A model generated the notes under the pieces. It was given only the letters and a program-made list of their open reading frames with translations. It was not told where the DNA came from and did not search any database. A stretch of DNA of 20,562 nucleotides from a virus. A program made the translations under genes and the position numbers. Within the stretch, counting starts at the first letter, position 1. Each line of letters opens with the position of its first letter. Below, piece after piece: positions 7,839 through 18,070 of this stretch. The stretch spans positions 1 through 20,562 of the IMG/VR virus record IMGVR_UViG_3300033146_003359; one strand, written 5' to 3'.

Positions 7839-8185
7839 TGTTCTTAGATAAGAAATGTACAATAAGCAGTATTTGATTTGTAATGGTTGATTGATCTGAA
7901 ATAGAACAAGAGACTATCATATATAATAATATTGATTGTAATTTTGAATGGACAAGTTCTAAATGAAACCAGTTAAACAATGACAATCTTTCAGTACTTA
8001 CTGAGACAGACAAGTATATGGTAGTATTGCCGATAGATAGAGATCAAGTAAGAACATGACAAACAATAGAGCTTATAGAAAATATAATATGATCTATAGG
8101 TAAGTTTAGGATAGATGATGTGTTGGTTAATCAAAGTATCTGATGATGAATAGATAATTTACTTTTAAGATGTAGCAAGCTATAA
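7838..8185 (+). CDS. head closure / head-tail joining protein
   Basis: This 115-aa protein starts within the stop of the connector gene (TAATG at 7836-7840). It is mostly strand (DKKCTISSIGFVMVDGS, KYMVVLPIDRDQVRTGQ, IGKFRIDDVLVNQSIGGG), as in the small beta-barrel head closure proteins (SPP1 gp16, HK97 gp7-like). Three consecutive TGA codons give the GGG before IDNLLLRC. The final IDNLLLRCSKL resembles the C-terminal strand of this family. The identification rests on gene order and secondary-structure pattern rather than a diagnostic motif. Confidence 0.65.
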
Positions 8186-8562
8186 TGTGAATAAAAATAA
8201 AGTTTTCTGTAAATGAGGTTATGAAAGAAATAACAAATAATACAGTAGACTGACTTAATAGTATAGCTTTTGATTACAAAGACGAGGTTGATAGATTAAC
8301 ACCTGAAGATACACAAGAATTATTACATAACAATACTGTAGAACCAGTACGTAGGATATGAAAAACACTTGTATCAAGTGTTTATAATAATACAGAATAC
8401 GCATCTATAGTAGAATATGGAATAACATGAAAAGATTATAACTATCATAAGCCTAAATGAACTATCATGTATACATGAGAAGGGAACAGGACATTTGCTA
8501 GAGCGTTGGACAATATAAAAGAAATCTTGATTGAGAAATTATCTAATAAAAAATACGTTTAA
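8185..8562 (+). CDS. HK97 gp10-like neck / tail-completion protein
   Basis: ATG at 8185 overlaps the previous stop by one base, and the second codon is TGA (Gly). The 125-aa product has the classic gp10-family motifs: a helical N-terminus, DRLTPEDTQELLHNN (37-51), SSVYNNTEYASIVEYG (64-79), then an FARALDNIKE helix (104-113) near the C-terminus. The N/Y-T-E-Y-A-x-x-V-E-Y-G string is the family signature. These proteins sit at the head-tail interface and are needed to complete the tail. TAA is followed directly by the next ATG. Confidence 0.82.
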
Positions 8563-8970
8563 ATGATAAGACAAATAGAGGTTGATAAAATAGTTGCACA
8601 ATTAAATACAATTCCAGCAATAACTGGTGTATTTCCTTGATGAATATATTTTGGTAAACCTAAATCTGTCAAATCAGATACATATTGTACAATAAAAGTA
8701 GTATCAGATAAGCCTTCTTATATAAACAAAGTAGCAAGACTTGAATTTAGGATAATATGAGGAACGAAAGACACAACCCCAAAATCACTATTTGATGCAG
8801 TGCATACTCTAACAGAGGAAATAGCAATCGAGCATTGCAATAAAATATTTGACTTTGATGGTTTTATTGTATGGAAAGCACAAGAAGATACAGTGTTTTG
8901 ACCCTCATATGATGCTAATGAGAGACCTGTTATAGTAAAAGATTATTTATTTACTTACATAGCTAGATAA
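8563..8970 (+). CDS. tail terminator / tail-completion protein
   Basis: This 135-aa protein starts directly after the gp10-like stop. Residues show helix MIRQIEVDKIVAQLNTI, a strand TYCTIKVVSDKP, then LEFRIIGGTKDTTPKSLFDAV and a C-terminal strand VKDYLFTYIAR. This alpha/beta order, with a paired RxEFRI strand and a following helix, fits lambda gpU/SPP1 gp17-type tail terminators, which cap the growing tail tube. Gene order (after gp10-like, before the tube protein) agrees. I see no single diagnostic residue, so the call is moderate. Its TAA overlaps the next ATG. Confidence 0.68.
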
Positions 8971-9194
8971 TGGGTAAATGTAAAGATACAAAGAAATTAG
9001 ATAAAGAAACAAATAAAAGTATTATGGAAGATAGGAAAAAAACAACATCATTACAGCCAAGTAAGTCAAAATGATTTACTGTAATGATTATAAAGGATTG
9101 TGTAACAATATGATGAAAAACATATAAATATTGAGACAAGATCAAAGTACAAACAATTGACTGACTTATAGGGTTGGTTACAAAGATAAAATAA
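8970..9194 (+). CDS. small hypothetical protein, 74 aa
   Basis: ATG at 8970 lies in a TAATG junction with the tail terminator gene. The first 33 residues are polar and Lys-rich, with an internal ATG at 9024 as an alternative start. The second half (FTVMIIKDCVTIGGKTYKYG, then DKIKVQTIDGLIGLV) is a compact run of strands like a small SH3-like barrel. Five or more TGA codons read as glycine. It lies between the terminator and the tube gene; I recognise no family. Confidence 0.6.
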
Positions 9195-9232
9195 ACATTA
9201 TTAACTATTTTATATTATATTTATTAAAAAAA

Positions 9233-10090
9233 ATGGCATTTCAAAATAAAGATATGAACTTAGAATGAGGTGATGTATATACAGCAATAAATTATGATTT
9301 TGCTAATGATACAATTACAGATGTTCTTGAAGATGGTTCTAATAATAACACAGTAGTAGCAGAAATTGAGTCTACATATACATTTGATAATGCAGGTTAC
9401 TTACAAGATATATCATTTTATCATTCATTAGAAGAAGAAAAATCAGTTAAATCTGATAACTGTGGTAAATGAGAGATATATGCTTCTGCAACACTTACCC
9501 CAAGAGCTGAATGGACACGATTAGAGGTTGATAATATAGATGCAATTGCAAGAATGACTGGGCTAACAGTTCAAAACGTAGCTGGTGTATTAGTACCAGG
9601 TGAAATACAAACAGAAACAAATCCAAGTGCATATAATAAGTTTATTCTTATTGCTAATCAAAATTGTGATGGTTCTGTAGTAGTAGTTAATTCTATTACT
9701 GGTTCTATTGATTGAGTATTAGTAGTTAATACAGATTATAGAATAGTACAGAATGCAAACAATGAATACGGTATTGAATTAATAAGTGGTGGTGCAATCA
9801 CAACTCTTACACAAGACTTTGCGATTGATTACGACTATACACCTTGTCAATCACAATACTTAGGGTATGAAGTTAAAGCTAGAGAAATACCATATATGCT
9901 TATTAAAGTAGTATCTTGTGCTAATGCTAACGGAGAAAGAAACACATACTATCTTAAAAAGGCTAAAATGAATGCAGAAATACAACAAGCACTTACAAAT
10001 CTTGATAGAAATGACCTCGCTGGTTCTTCTATGAGTTTCACAGGTGTTACATGATCTACACGAATTGAACATAAAGGAAAAGTAAGTTAA
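9233..10090 (+). CDS. major tail (tube) protein
   Basis: This 285-aa protein fits the tail tube subunit in position (after the terminator, before the chaperone and tape measure) and in character: mostly strands, acidic, no membrane segment. The N-terminus AFQNKDMNLEGGDVY is followed by a tube-like domain (WTRLEVDNIDAIARMTG). An inserted domain (AYNKFILIANQNCDGSVVV, DYRIVQNANNEYGIELISGG, AIDYDYTPCQSQY) resembles the added Ig-like part of larger tube proteins. The C-terminus has LKKAKMNAEIQQALTN. I count 17 GGN and only 4 TGA glycine codons, the lowest TGA share of the large genes, as expected for a very highly expressed protein. A 38-nt A+T leader precedes it and a clear terminator hairpin follows. 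Confidence 0.82.
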
Positions 10091-10099
10091 ACATAAAAC

Positions 10100-10130
10100 G
10101 GGAGGGTATTGGCTCCCTCCCTTTTATTAT
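10100..10130 (+). terminator. intrinsic terminator after the tube gene
   Basis: GGGAGGG 10100-10106 and CCCTCCC 10115-10121 form a perfect 7-bp G+C stem with an 8-nt loop, followed by TTTTATTAT. It lies 10 nt after the tube stop. This is the most convincing intrinsic terminator in the window. It would lower expression of the chaperone and tape measure relative to the tube. Confidence 0.88.
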
Positions 10131-10143
10131 AAATATATATAAT

Positions 10144-10809
10144 ATGTATGAAAACTTCCCCTTCACAAAAACTTTTATATATCGTATCAATGCAGATGAA
10201 TGATATATAGAGTTTGAGTATAAACAAGCAACAGCAATGGAAAGCATAGAGTTTTATAATAAATGACTAGAAGAACAACTTAAGGAAATAGCAAACATAA
10301 TAGAATGTTGAGTATTCCATTGATATAATAAAACTAATAAGCGATATAAAACTAAAAAGATGAATACATATAAGGTTAGATCAACAAAAGAGTCAATTCT
10401 TAATAAATATATAAAAAAAGAATGAGATAAACTTATAAATAAAATAACAGACACAAAACATTCTGTATATAAAAGTATTTACGAAGGGATACCAAAACCT
10501 ATTGGGAAAAGAAATAAAAGTATATTCTGATATGATTTAATGTTTATATGTAGTGAGTATAATATACCATGACCTAAACATTTATTAGAAAATTATACAT
10601 TGGAGCAAGTAGGTTACTTATGAGACTGATTAACATTTAAAAGCTATGAGTCTGATAAAAAAACACAGTGGATAAATGATAGAGCATTGTTTATTAAAAA
10701 ATGATGATTAGATCATAAACAAAAAGCACTACTAAAGAAACTTAAAGAGCAAAGGGCGAAAGATTTAAAAAAAGATTTAAAAAAAGATTTAGAAAATAAG
10801 AAAAACTAG
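10144..10809 (+). CDS. probable tail assembly chaperone
   Basis: This 221-aa protein lies between the tube and tape-measure genes, the standard place for the tail assembly chaperone (lambda gpG/gpGT analogue). The N-terminus INADEGYIEFEYKQA is followed by charged helices. A middle region has SIFGYDLMFICSEYNIPGP, where a short helix precedes a conserved-looking Pro. The C-terminus is a Lys-rich helix with KDLKK repeated (two 12-bp repeats near 10768-10791). Two canonical U UUA AAA slippery heptamers lie in that repeat, but the -1 frame stops after about ten codons, so no long GT product is evident. The TAG stop is followed immediately by the tape-measure ATG in the same frame. The function is from position. 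Confidence 0.6.
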
Positions 10810-13557
10810 ATGTCAAAGTATGTTATAGAAACAGAATTTATTGCAAGCGTTGATGATGCTAGTTTTAAGAACGCTAAAAAAAAAATAGCAAGGGATACTT
10901 GAAAGGAATTAGATCCTTTATTATTGAAGAAACTAAAATTAAACATAATAGACTTTGAAAACAAGATAAAAGAAGTCAAAAGAAGGTTAAAAGATCCTAA
11001 TCTAGACAAAGATACAAGACTAAATCTAAGGCTACAACTTCAAGACTTTAAAAGTGACTTAACAGAGGCTAGAAGAAAATTACAGAATTTCAAAAACACA
11101 TGAGACGAAAGTTTATCAAGATTACAGAGCAAATTTAATGGTATCTGAAAATCAATAATATCAAACTTTGTAAATCCAATATCATTATGAATTTGAGCTA
11201 TATTATGACTATGAAAAGCGATAACAAATGCTAGTAAAACTGCAATAAGTTTTGAAAGTGCTTTTGCATGAGTTAAAAAAACATTTGATGATACAGCAGA
11301 ATGATATAAGATATTAGAAAAATGATTAGTAGATTTATCAAAAAGGCTTCCATTAACATTTGAGGAATTATCTTGAATAGCAGAAGTTGCATGACAATTA
11401 TGAGTCACAGGTAGAGCAGATTTATTAAAATTTACAGAGGTTGCAGCGTGATTATGAATTGCTACAAATTTAAGTGCTGAGGAGGCTGCAACATCATTAA
11501 AAAGATTTAGTGATGTGTTATGAGTACCTATAGATCAAATAGATAGGTTATGATCTTCATTGGTTTCATTAGGTAATAATTTCGCTGCAAATGAACAAGA
11601 GATATTATGATTTGCAGAAAAGGCACAAACAGCAGGTGTTGTTTCAAGTCTTACAGCTACACAAATATTATGATTATCAACAGCACTTGTTTCTAGTTGA
11701 ATAAAAGCAGAAGCATGAGGAACTGCTATTGTAAAGGTATTTGCGAAAATAAATAAGGCGGCATTAGAATGATGACCATGATTAGAAAAATTTGCAAAAG
11801 TAGCATGAAAAACATCAGAAGAATTTGCAAAAGATTTCAGAGAGAATGCTTGAACTGCATTTACTGACTTTATGAAATGATTAAGTGTTAGTTGACAAGA
11901 GGGTGCTATAGTACTTGATAAACTAGGCATAAATTCATCAAGAGCACAACAGGCATTTTTAGCATTATGAGGTAATGTAAAAACATTAGAGGATGCAATG
12001 AATAATTCTAATGAAGCATTTGATATGAATACCGCACTACAAGATGAGGTACAAAAAAGACTAGATACGACAGAATCAAAGTTATTAATAGCTAAAAATA
12101 TGTGGAGATCATTATCCTCTGAATTATGAAAATGATTTAATTCTATACGAGTACCTGTATTCCAATGATTTACAACATTAATGAATTGATTTATAACTAA
12201 AATAAAGTTAGCATTTGTAATATGAAAAAATGTATTTCATAATCTATGAGTTGCAGTGTCTAATATGTGAGTTTCAATAAAGGTATGATTAAATGCGTCA
12301 ATAACGTTATTAGAATGATTTATAAATAAAGCTATCGATTGAATAATAAAACTTGCAAAAACGATACCTGGTGCTGGGCAGTTGTTTTGAGACCTAAAAG
12401 CAGATATAAAACTTTGAAGTATAGATGTATCAGAACAAAAGAAATCATATAGAGATTTATCAGAATGAACACAATCCGTTTTATGATCTATAGAAGATAC
12501 AAATTCACAGATACTTGATAGTACAAAAAAGACAATAGAGGAACAGATAAAAGGTGAGTATTGACTACTAGACGAATTAAAAGCAATAGATGAAGAAAAA
12601 GCTAGGTCATGAAAATCATCATCAAAGGCTAGATTAGATGCAAATAAACAAGCTGAAAAAGAACTAAAAGATAAAATAAAATTTTATGAAGAAGAATGAA
12701 AAGCATTAGACAAACTTTCAGATGAGAAACTTAAAAAAACATGAGAGACGGCGAAAGTAGCATTTAAAGCGGTTGAGGATTGAATAAAAAACTCAAAGAA
12801 CGCTATAGAATGATTTGATAAGGAGATAACAAGAATAAACGACGAACTTACTAATTTGGAATCGTGAAGCAGTGCTGATATAGCCACAAGAGCCGTATCT
12901 ATACAAGAAGAAATAGATAAGTTGAATGAAAAAAGAAAAATAACACAATTAGATAAGGAAGAACAACAGAAACTTATAGATTTACAAAAAGAATTAAAAC
13001 TTGCAAAATCAGAAACAACAAAAGAGGATATAGTAAGAGCAGAACTTATAGCAAATGAAAGTGAGACAGAAAGATTGATAAGAACAGCACAAGAAAAAGA
13101 AGAATCATTAAAAAAAGAGCTTGAAGCAGTACAAGCACAAAAAGATGAAGAACTTGTTATATTAGAGTGATTAGAAAACGCTAAGAAACAATTATTAGAT
13201 GAATTTAGTGTATTTTTAAATAAAAAAGTAGAAGAAGAAAAAACATTAGCAGATAGCCTAATTAAAAAGCGAAACGAAGTAGCAAGGGCGAGGGCAAAAG
13301 CTGGTGCTTGATGATGAAGTATTGCAGGAGCAAGGGCTGAATGATGACCAGTAACATCATGAAAATCGTATCTTGTTTGAGAATTATGACCTGAAATATT
13401 TACACCTGCATCAAATTGAAATATTATACCAAATAACCAAATCACAAATAATGCAAATATAAATGTAAATGCGAATGTCTCAAACAATATAGATATAGAT
13501 TATTTATGATCTGAATTAGCAAGAAAGATACAATTGGCACAAAAGAATATATTTTAA
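10810..13557 (+). CDS. tape measure protein (TP901 type)
   Basis: This 915-aa protein is the longest in the window; it sets tail length and travels inside the tube. The N-terminal 110 residues are charged coiled coil. Residues about 148-420 form the conserved TP901-type core, recognisable by FESAFAGVKKTFDDTAEGY, RLPLTFEELSGIAEVAGQLG and SAEEAATSLKRFSDVLGVP. Gly-rich hydrophobic segments follow (about 440-540). A long coiled coil lies at about 590-820, and the C-terminus has the tape-measure signature LVGELGPEIFTP (855-866), with G857 and G860 both TGA-coded. An Asn-rich stretch (ITNNANINVNANVSNN) and a helix end the protein. I count about 13 GGN glycines against several dozen TGA. The opposite strand carries long false frames. 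Confidence 0.94.
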
Positions 13558-13585
13558 GATACCTTTTAGATAAAATAATAGCAAA

Positions 13586-14413
13586 ATGATCTGACAGACA
13601 TCATTAATAAAAACAGCAATACTATGATGATATAATAACCCAACAAGATGATTATCAGAATGAGATATAGTTTTTTGATGATTTAATTTACTTGATTGTT
13701 GAGAGATATACGCAGAGGACGGAAACTATGATGACATAAATAAATTTGATATATCTACATATAATGCACCAAGAATAGATTGATGATGATTATTATGATA
13801 TTATATTAATTGAAAACAAATAGACTTTCGTATCATATTAAGAGCGGATAATGAAACAGACTTAAACAATAAAATAGATGAAATGAAAAAAAAATTAGCA
13901 AAACCAAATCAAGACTTAAAAATAAAAATAAATTGAGAGTATAGAGTATGGGAAGCAAGTCTAAATAAGTTTGAAGTTAATAGGGATTTTTCAGAGGGAA
14001 CAATACAATCAAATATACAAATATGATTTATAGCAAATACTCATTGAGAGTCTAATAATTCATCTATAACAACATATAATAATGTTACTACTAATATAAA
14101 TATGGATATAGAGAACAACTGAACAACAAGTTGTGATTATATAATAACAATAGTATTTAGCCCAGGAAGTTCGTGAGTAGATAATATTATAATAGAAAAA
14201 GATTGATATGAACTAGAAATAAATCAATCTGTATCTCCATGAGATGTTATAGTAATAAATTGAATAGAAAAAGAAGTATTATATATGATGACAGAGATAG
14301 ATTATGATTGAGTGTTTAGACAATTGGAAGTTGGTAGCAATCCTATTATATTAAAGCTCAATTGAAGCCCTGTCTGTACTGTAAGTGTCGTATTCAATGA
14401 AAACTATTTATAG
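13586..14413 (+). CDS. distal tail protein (Dit-like)
   Basis: This 275-aa protein follows the tape measure, as distal tail proteins do; they form the ring joining the tube to the tip. The N-terminus has a strand-rich ring domain (NAPRIDGGGLLGYYINGKQI, DFRIILRADNETDLNNKIDE), the usual 'G..I...I.......L......L' layout in which the helix of a Dit contains DELKK-like residues (KIDEMKKKLAKP). A second beta-rich domain (galectin-like) contains TTSCDYIITIVFSPGSSG and ends NPIILKLNGSPVCTVSVVF, the typical 'n.i.l..N...v.v.f...y' close. Its TAG stop is followed in frame by TAA inside a tandem repeat. Confidence 0.82.
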
Positions 14414-14467
14414 TAAGTAGTTTATAGTAAGTAGTTTATAGTAAGTAGTTTATAGTAAGTAGTTTAT
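14407..14467 (+). repeat. 14-bp tandem repeat, about 4.4 copies
   Basis: The unit TTTATAGTAAGTAG is repeated at 14407-14420, 14421-14434, 14435-14448 and 14449-14462, then a partial TTTAT. The copies are identical. The first unit contains the stop codon of the distal tail gene, with TAA directly in frame after TAG. Since 14 is not a multiple of 3, the array puts TAG/TAA stops in all three forward frames. Confidence 0.95.
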
Positions 14468-14506
14468 CAAATATATTATTTATATATTTATAATAAAATT
14501 ATATTT

Positions 14507-15529
14507 ATGTTGTGAACACAATATCAGGTGAAAGTATATAATAAAACATGATCTACATTGATTGATACAATTTCACCAAAAAAAATAATTTCTGATATAA
14601 GATTTAGTGAGAATATAAACTGATGACAATGACAATTACAACTACAACTTAATATGAATTTTGAACAAATAACATATTCATTAAGAGATGTAATAAAAGT
14701 AATAGAATTTAATGATAAATATAAACAATGAAGACAAATCTATTTTTGATACATATCAAGAATTATAAGAACACAAACATCAACAATTGAAACAATAACA
14801 TTAACTTGTTTATGAATAGCCACATTATTAAGTAGTATAGAGTTCTCTTGAATTTATAACCAAGATCCAGCAGACACAATAAAGACAGCTATTAATAATT
14901 TTAATACTGAGTACTGATGAAACTTATTTACAACAAACAATGTTAACAATTATTGAAGCACTGAGTATGTTTGATTGTCATCGTGAACAACAACATTAGA
15001 AGCGTTTAAAATAATATGAGATACAACAAACTATTTTCGATATATAGATGCTTATGGTGATGTTACTTTTAGGTTAAAGTCTGCTTTCCCAGACCATAGA
15101 CTAAAAAACCAAAAAGATATAGAAAAGATATCAATAACAGAAGATTCAGAATGAATAATAAACTATTTAACAACGTATGGCGTGATGTTGCCTGAAAAAA
15201 TATATCAAGATTCCATAAGTATCGCTTTGTATTGAAAGATAGAAACAAGAATAGATTTAAAGGATATGTATAATACATGATCTCAGGATTCATTTAGTAA
15301 TAATTATATATCTAAACATAAAGATATAAAAGTACAGACAAAAGTTAGTGTAAACACAAAATATGATATATGAAGTTTATCACCATGAGACACAATAAAA
15401 GTATTGAATTCAAAATATGTTATAAACAACCTACAAATTATAAGAATAAGTTATACTCCTGATTTAGTATCTTTAGATTTAGAAAATTATATATCATTCT
15501 GAGACTTAATTATTTCTTCTTGAAAATAA
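14507..15529 (+). CDS. tail hub / baseplate protein (Tal, Gp37-like N-terminal hub)
   Basis: This 340-aa protein comes right after the distal tail gene, where the tail hub (Tal) is coded. The N-terminus QVKVYNKTGSTLIDTISPKK is followed by DIRFSENINGGQGQLQLQL, the 'a.kfs..ln..G.l...l' string typical of siphovirus hub proteins. Next come RDVIKVIEFNDKYKQGRQIY and FGYISRIIRTQ, then a helical middle (DPADTIKTAINNFNTEYGG). A strand pair follows (SLSPGDTIKVLNSKYVINN, LQIIRISYTPDLVSLDLE) that matches the C-terminal hub strand set. No lysin or peptidase domain is attached, so it is hub only. Glycines are nearly all TGA. Confidence 0.78.
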
Positions 15530-15563
15530 ATATTTTATCAATATATATATCAATAATATTTGA

Positions 15564-15601
15564 GTCCGTTAATTTAATTTTGCCACGGACAGCAAAAGTC
15601 T
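15564..15601 (+). promoter_or_regulatory. structured leader element, copy 2 (before tail fibre)
   Basis: This is the second copy of the 38-nt element at 3421-3458. GTCCGT 15564-15569 pairs with ACGGAC 15585-15590, and TTTTGC 15578-15583 with GCAAAA 15592-15597, then GTCTA. All internal distances equal those of copy 1. The fibre ATG is only 13 nt after the element ends, against 31 nt for copy 1. It lies in the 84-nt spacer between the hub and the fibre gene. Confidence 0.6.
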
Positions 15602-15613
15602 AATATAAGATAT

Positions 15614-17623
15614 ATGGCTTTTGAAAAGTATAATATAGAAAACTTAGCTAGTGGTGTATTAAATGCCTCAATTTCAAGTACAGATACAACTGTTGTTCTG
15701 AATTCATGACAATGAGACCTATTCCCCACATCAAATTTTTTTATAAAAATAGAACAATTAGATAGTACAAGTGTATTAGAAATAAAACCAGTATTAAAAA
15801 GAGAAGTAATGTTGGTTGCTGTTAGGGTATGAGATATATTAACAGTTTCAAGATGACAAGATTTTTGCCCAGTAAGTGATACAGCAACAACACAAACAAA
15901 TACACATCTATCTTTTGATGCGTGAGATGTTATAACACAAGTATTCACGGCAAAACAGATAGAAGATATACAAGATGAAATAACAGATATTGAGAATATA
16001 CAATTACCTTTAAAGCTAGATATAACAGATTATATAACAAATGCTAAATTATATTCTGATAGTACAACATGAACAGATGCTTATCAAATAACATTATCAG
16101 ATGTTACAGCGTATAATGATTGAATGAATGTATATTTTAAAACAGATGTAGCAAATAACGCAGATGCGACATTAGAAATAAACGCATTATGACCTAAATC
16201 TATATTAAAATTTAATGATAGGCCATTAGAAACATGAGATATTGAAGCTTGAATGATAGTACATTGTGCATTTAATTCTACTGATGATACTTGGGAAGTT
16301 TTAAGTACAATGGCCGATTATAGTAATAATGTAGAGGTTGATAGATTCAGTAGAATGGTTACATTATGAGAAGATATCACTGCTTGAGACTGAAAATGAT
16401 CAGTATTTTATGGTAGTTGAATATTAGATACAGAAAAAACCATACAAACAATATGATGATCTGATTTAAATGTGTGAGATTCAACATCAAGACAAAAGTC
16501 ATGATTTATATTTACTCCTGATAGTGATTGACTTATAGATATATTGAAGTCATTTGAATTAAATATAAAAAAGGTATGAAGCCCCACAGATAATATACAA
16601 TTTAATTTATATGAATCAGATAAAACAACGCCTGTAGCTTGATTTTCACAACAAATAATATCATGATCTACAATAACAACTTCTTATATAAAGTATAATA
16701 TAGATTGACAAGATGTAAGTGTTATAGCATGAACAACATATTTTTTGGAGATATCAAGAAGCTGAGTATTAGACGCTTCAAATTATTATCAAATAGAGCA
16801 GGCAGGTGCAGATATTATTGCCAATTATTGATTATCAGAATATAATTGAACAACACGAACTGATAGTACAAATGATATATACTTTTATGTGCAATATTGA
16901 AAAAACACAGAAACAAACAAGGTATATTTATCAGACATAAGATATGAATACACAAACAAATCAGATTGAATAGTAATACAAACGTGACTAGCTTGAGAGA
17001 GTAAAAAACTTGTATTTTGATGAATACTAACACAATCATTAGTTAGTCCTGTTGATGAATTTTTTCTAAATAATAATAGTCTAGCTACTAGATGAGATTT
17101 CAGCAATACAAGACCAATATTACAATATCCAAGACCTATATGACAAGCTAAAAGCACAACAGAAATACAATTAATGATAAATGATGTAAATTCTTGTAAT
17201 ACATATCCTCAATATTGAATTTGTAGTTGAGTAGATAATAAATATTTAACATCTACAAATTCTGTCACATCTAGTGCAACAAATGTATATTTTGAAGTTA
17301 GTAGAATGATAGTATGACATATAAGTGACTATAATTGAAGTAGATTCATAATGACAATATGAGCTAGAGCTGAAATAATGAGTTCTAGTGGATGACGTAG
17401 GACTAGAATAAAAGTTGAAGTCAATTGAGTACAGGTATGAACAGAACGAACAACATCTACTAGTTGGGTCGAAGTTGTTATGCCGATAGTGGTAGAAGAA
17501 TGAGATGAGGTTGTGTTCTACGTTAGATCTGAGAGTGCGTTTTCTAATTGATCTGCAAAGGATTGTGAGTTGTCTTATGATTACGACTTCTTTTGAGATG
17601 ATGAGTGAGTAGTTATATTATAA
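15614..17623 (+). CDS. tail fibre / receptor-binding protein, 669 aa
   Basis: This long, strand-rich protein follows the hub. The N-terminal 130 residues have the common tail-attachment layout: ENLASGVLNASISSTDTTVV (9-28), GQGDLFP, KREVMLVAVRVGDILTVSRG (62-81), and TAKQIEDIQDEITDIEN (112-128) as a short linking helix. A second module (about 138-232) contains AYQITLSDVTAYNDGMNVYF and DDTWEVLS, as found in many fibre proteins. The middle resembles beta-sandwich units (SGFIFTPDSDGLID, TTYFLEISRSG). The C-terminal part (YFEVSRMIVGHISDYNG to YDYDFFGDDEG) could be the receptor-binding head. I count 4 GGN glycines against dozens of TGA. It starts 13 nt after element copy 2. Confidence 0.82.
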
Positions 17624-17649
17624 ATTTATAAACTTATTAATAATGTATT

Positions 17650-18033
17650 ATGAAGCATAAATTTAAATGAAATACAAATAATCTAAAGTATATATGATAT
17701 ACTGATTTATATATAAAGAATTCTGTATTAGAGCTAGATACACTATCTAATGAAGAAATAGATAAAATAAATAATTGATATAGAATAGAATATATCAATT
17801 GACAATTATATTTACACGATGATGATAACATATTATATAAAAATAAAAAAGAAGAATGTAAGAATATTATTTTATGATATTATACAGAGACAGATCAAAG
17901 GAATACATTGATGTTTTGAACAGAAGAAGAAAGAACAATAATGGCTGACTTTATAAAAGAAATGATAATAGAATTTAGAACAAATAAAGAAAACGCTAAT
18001 TATGAATGAATAGAACCAGGCGAGATTATTTAA
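17650..18033 (+). CDS. hypothetical protein, 127 aa
   Basis: ATG at 17650 (the ATG at 17643 stops after five codons) opens 127 codons to TAA at 18031. It is acidic and mixed alpha/beta (LDTLSNEEIDKINNGYRIEY, INGQLYLHDDDN, then TEEERTIMADFIKEMIIEF). Small proteins of this sort, with a strand pair and a C-terminal helix, are often coded beside tail fibres and may be fibre chaperones or attachment factors. I recognise no family, so the role is unassigned. In-frame TGA codons read as glycine. Confidence 0.6.
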
Positions 18034-18070
18034 TAAATATAATAAATATTTAATAAATTAATATGACTAA

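Noticed and set aside
10766-10806. Classical -1 frameshift producing a long GT-type chaperone
   Set aside because: The slippery heptamers are real, but the -1 frame ends at TAA within about ten codons and the +1 frame stops at once, so no extended product follows.
12684-13487. Long open frame (267 codons) on the minus strand inside the tape-measure gene, and similar minus-strand frames at 5016-5570, 11040-11930 and 15574-15948
   Set aside because: They lie antisense to well-supported genes. Their Ser/Phe-rich composition is the complement of Lys/Glu/Ala-coding codons, and they have no motifs and no sensible spacing.
14407-14467. Tandem repeat as a CRISPR array or phage attachment site
   Set aside because: The units are 14 bp with no spacers between them, and no integrase or tRNA is nearby.
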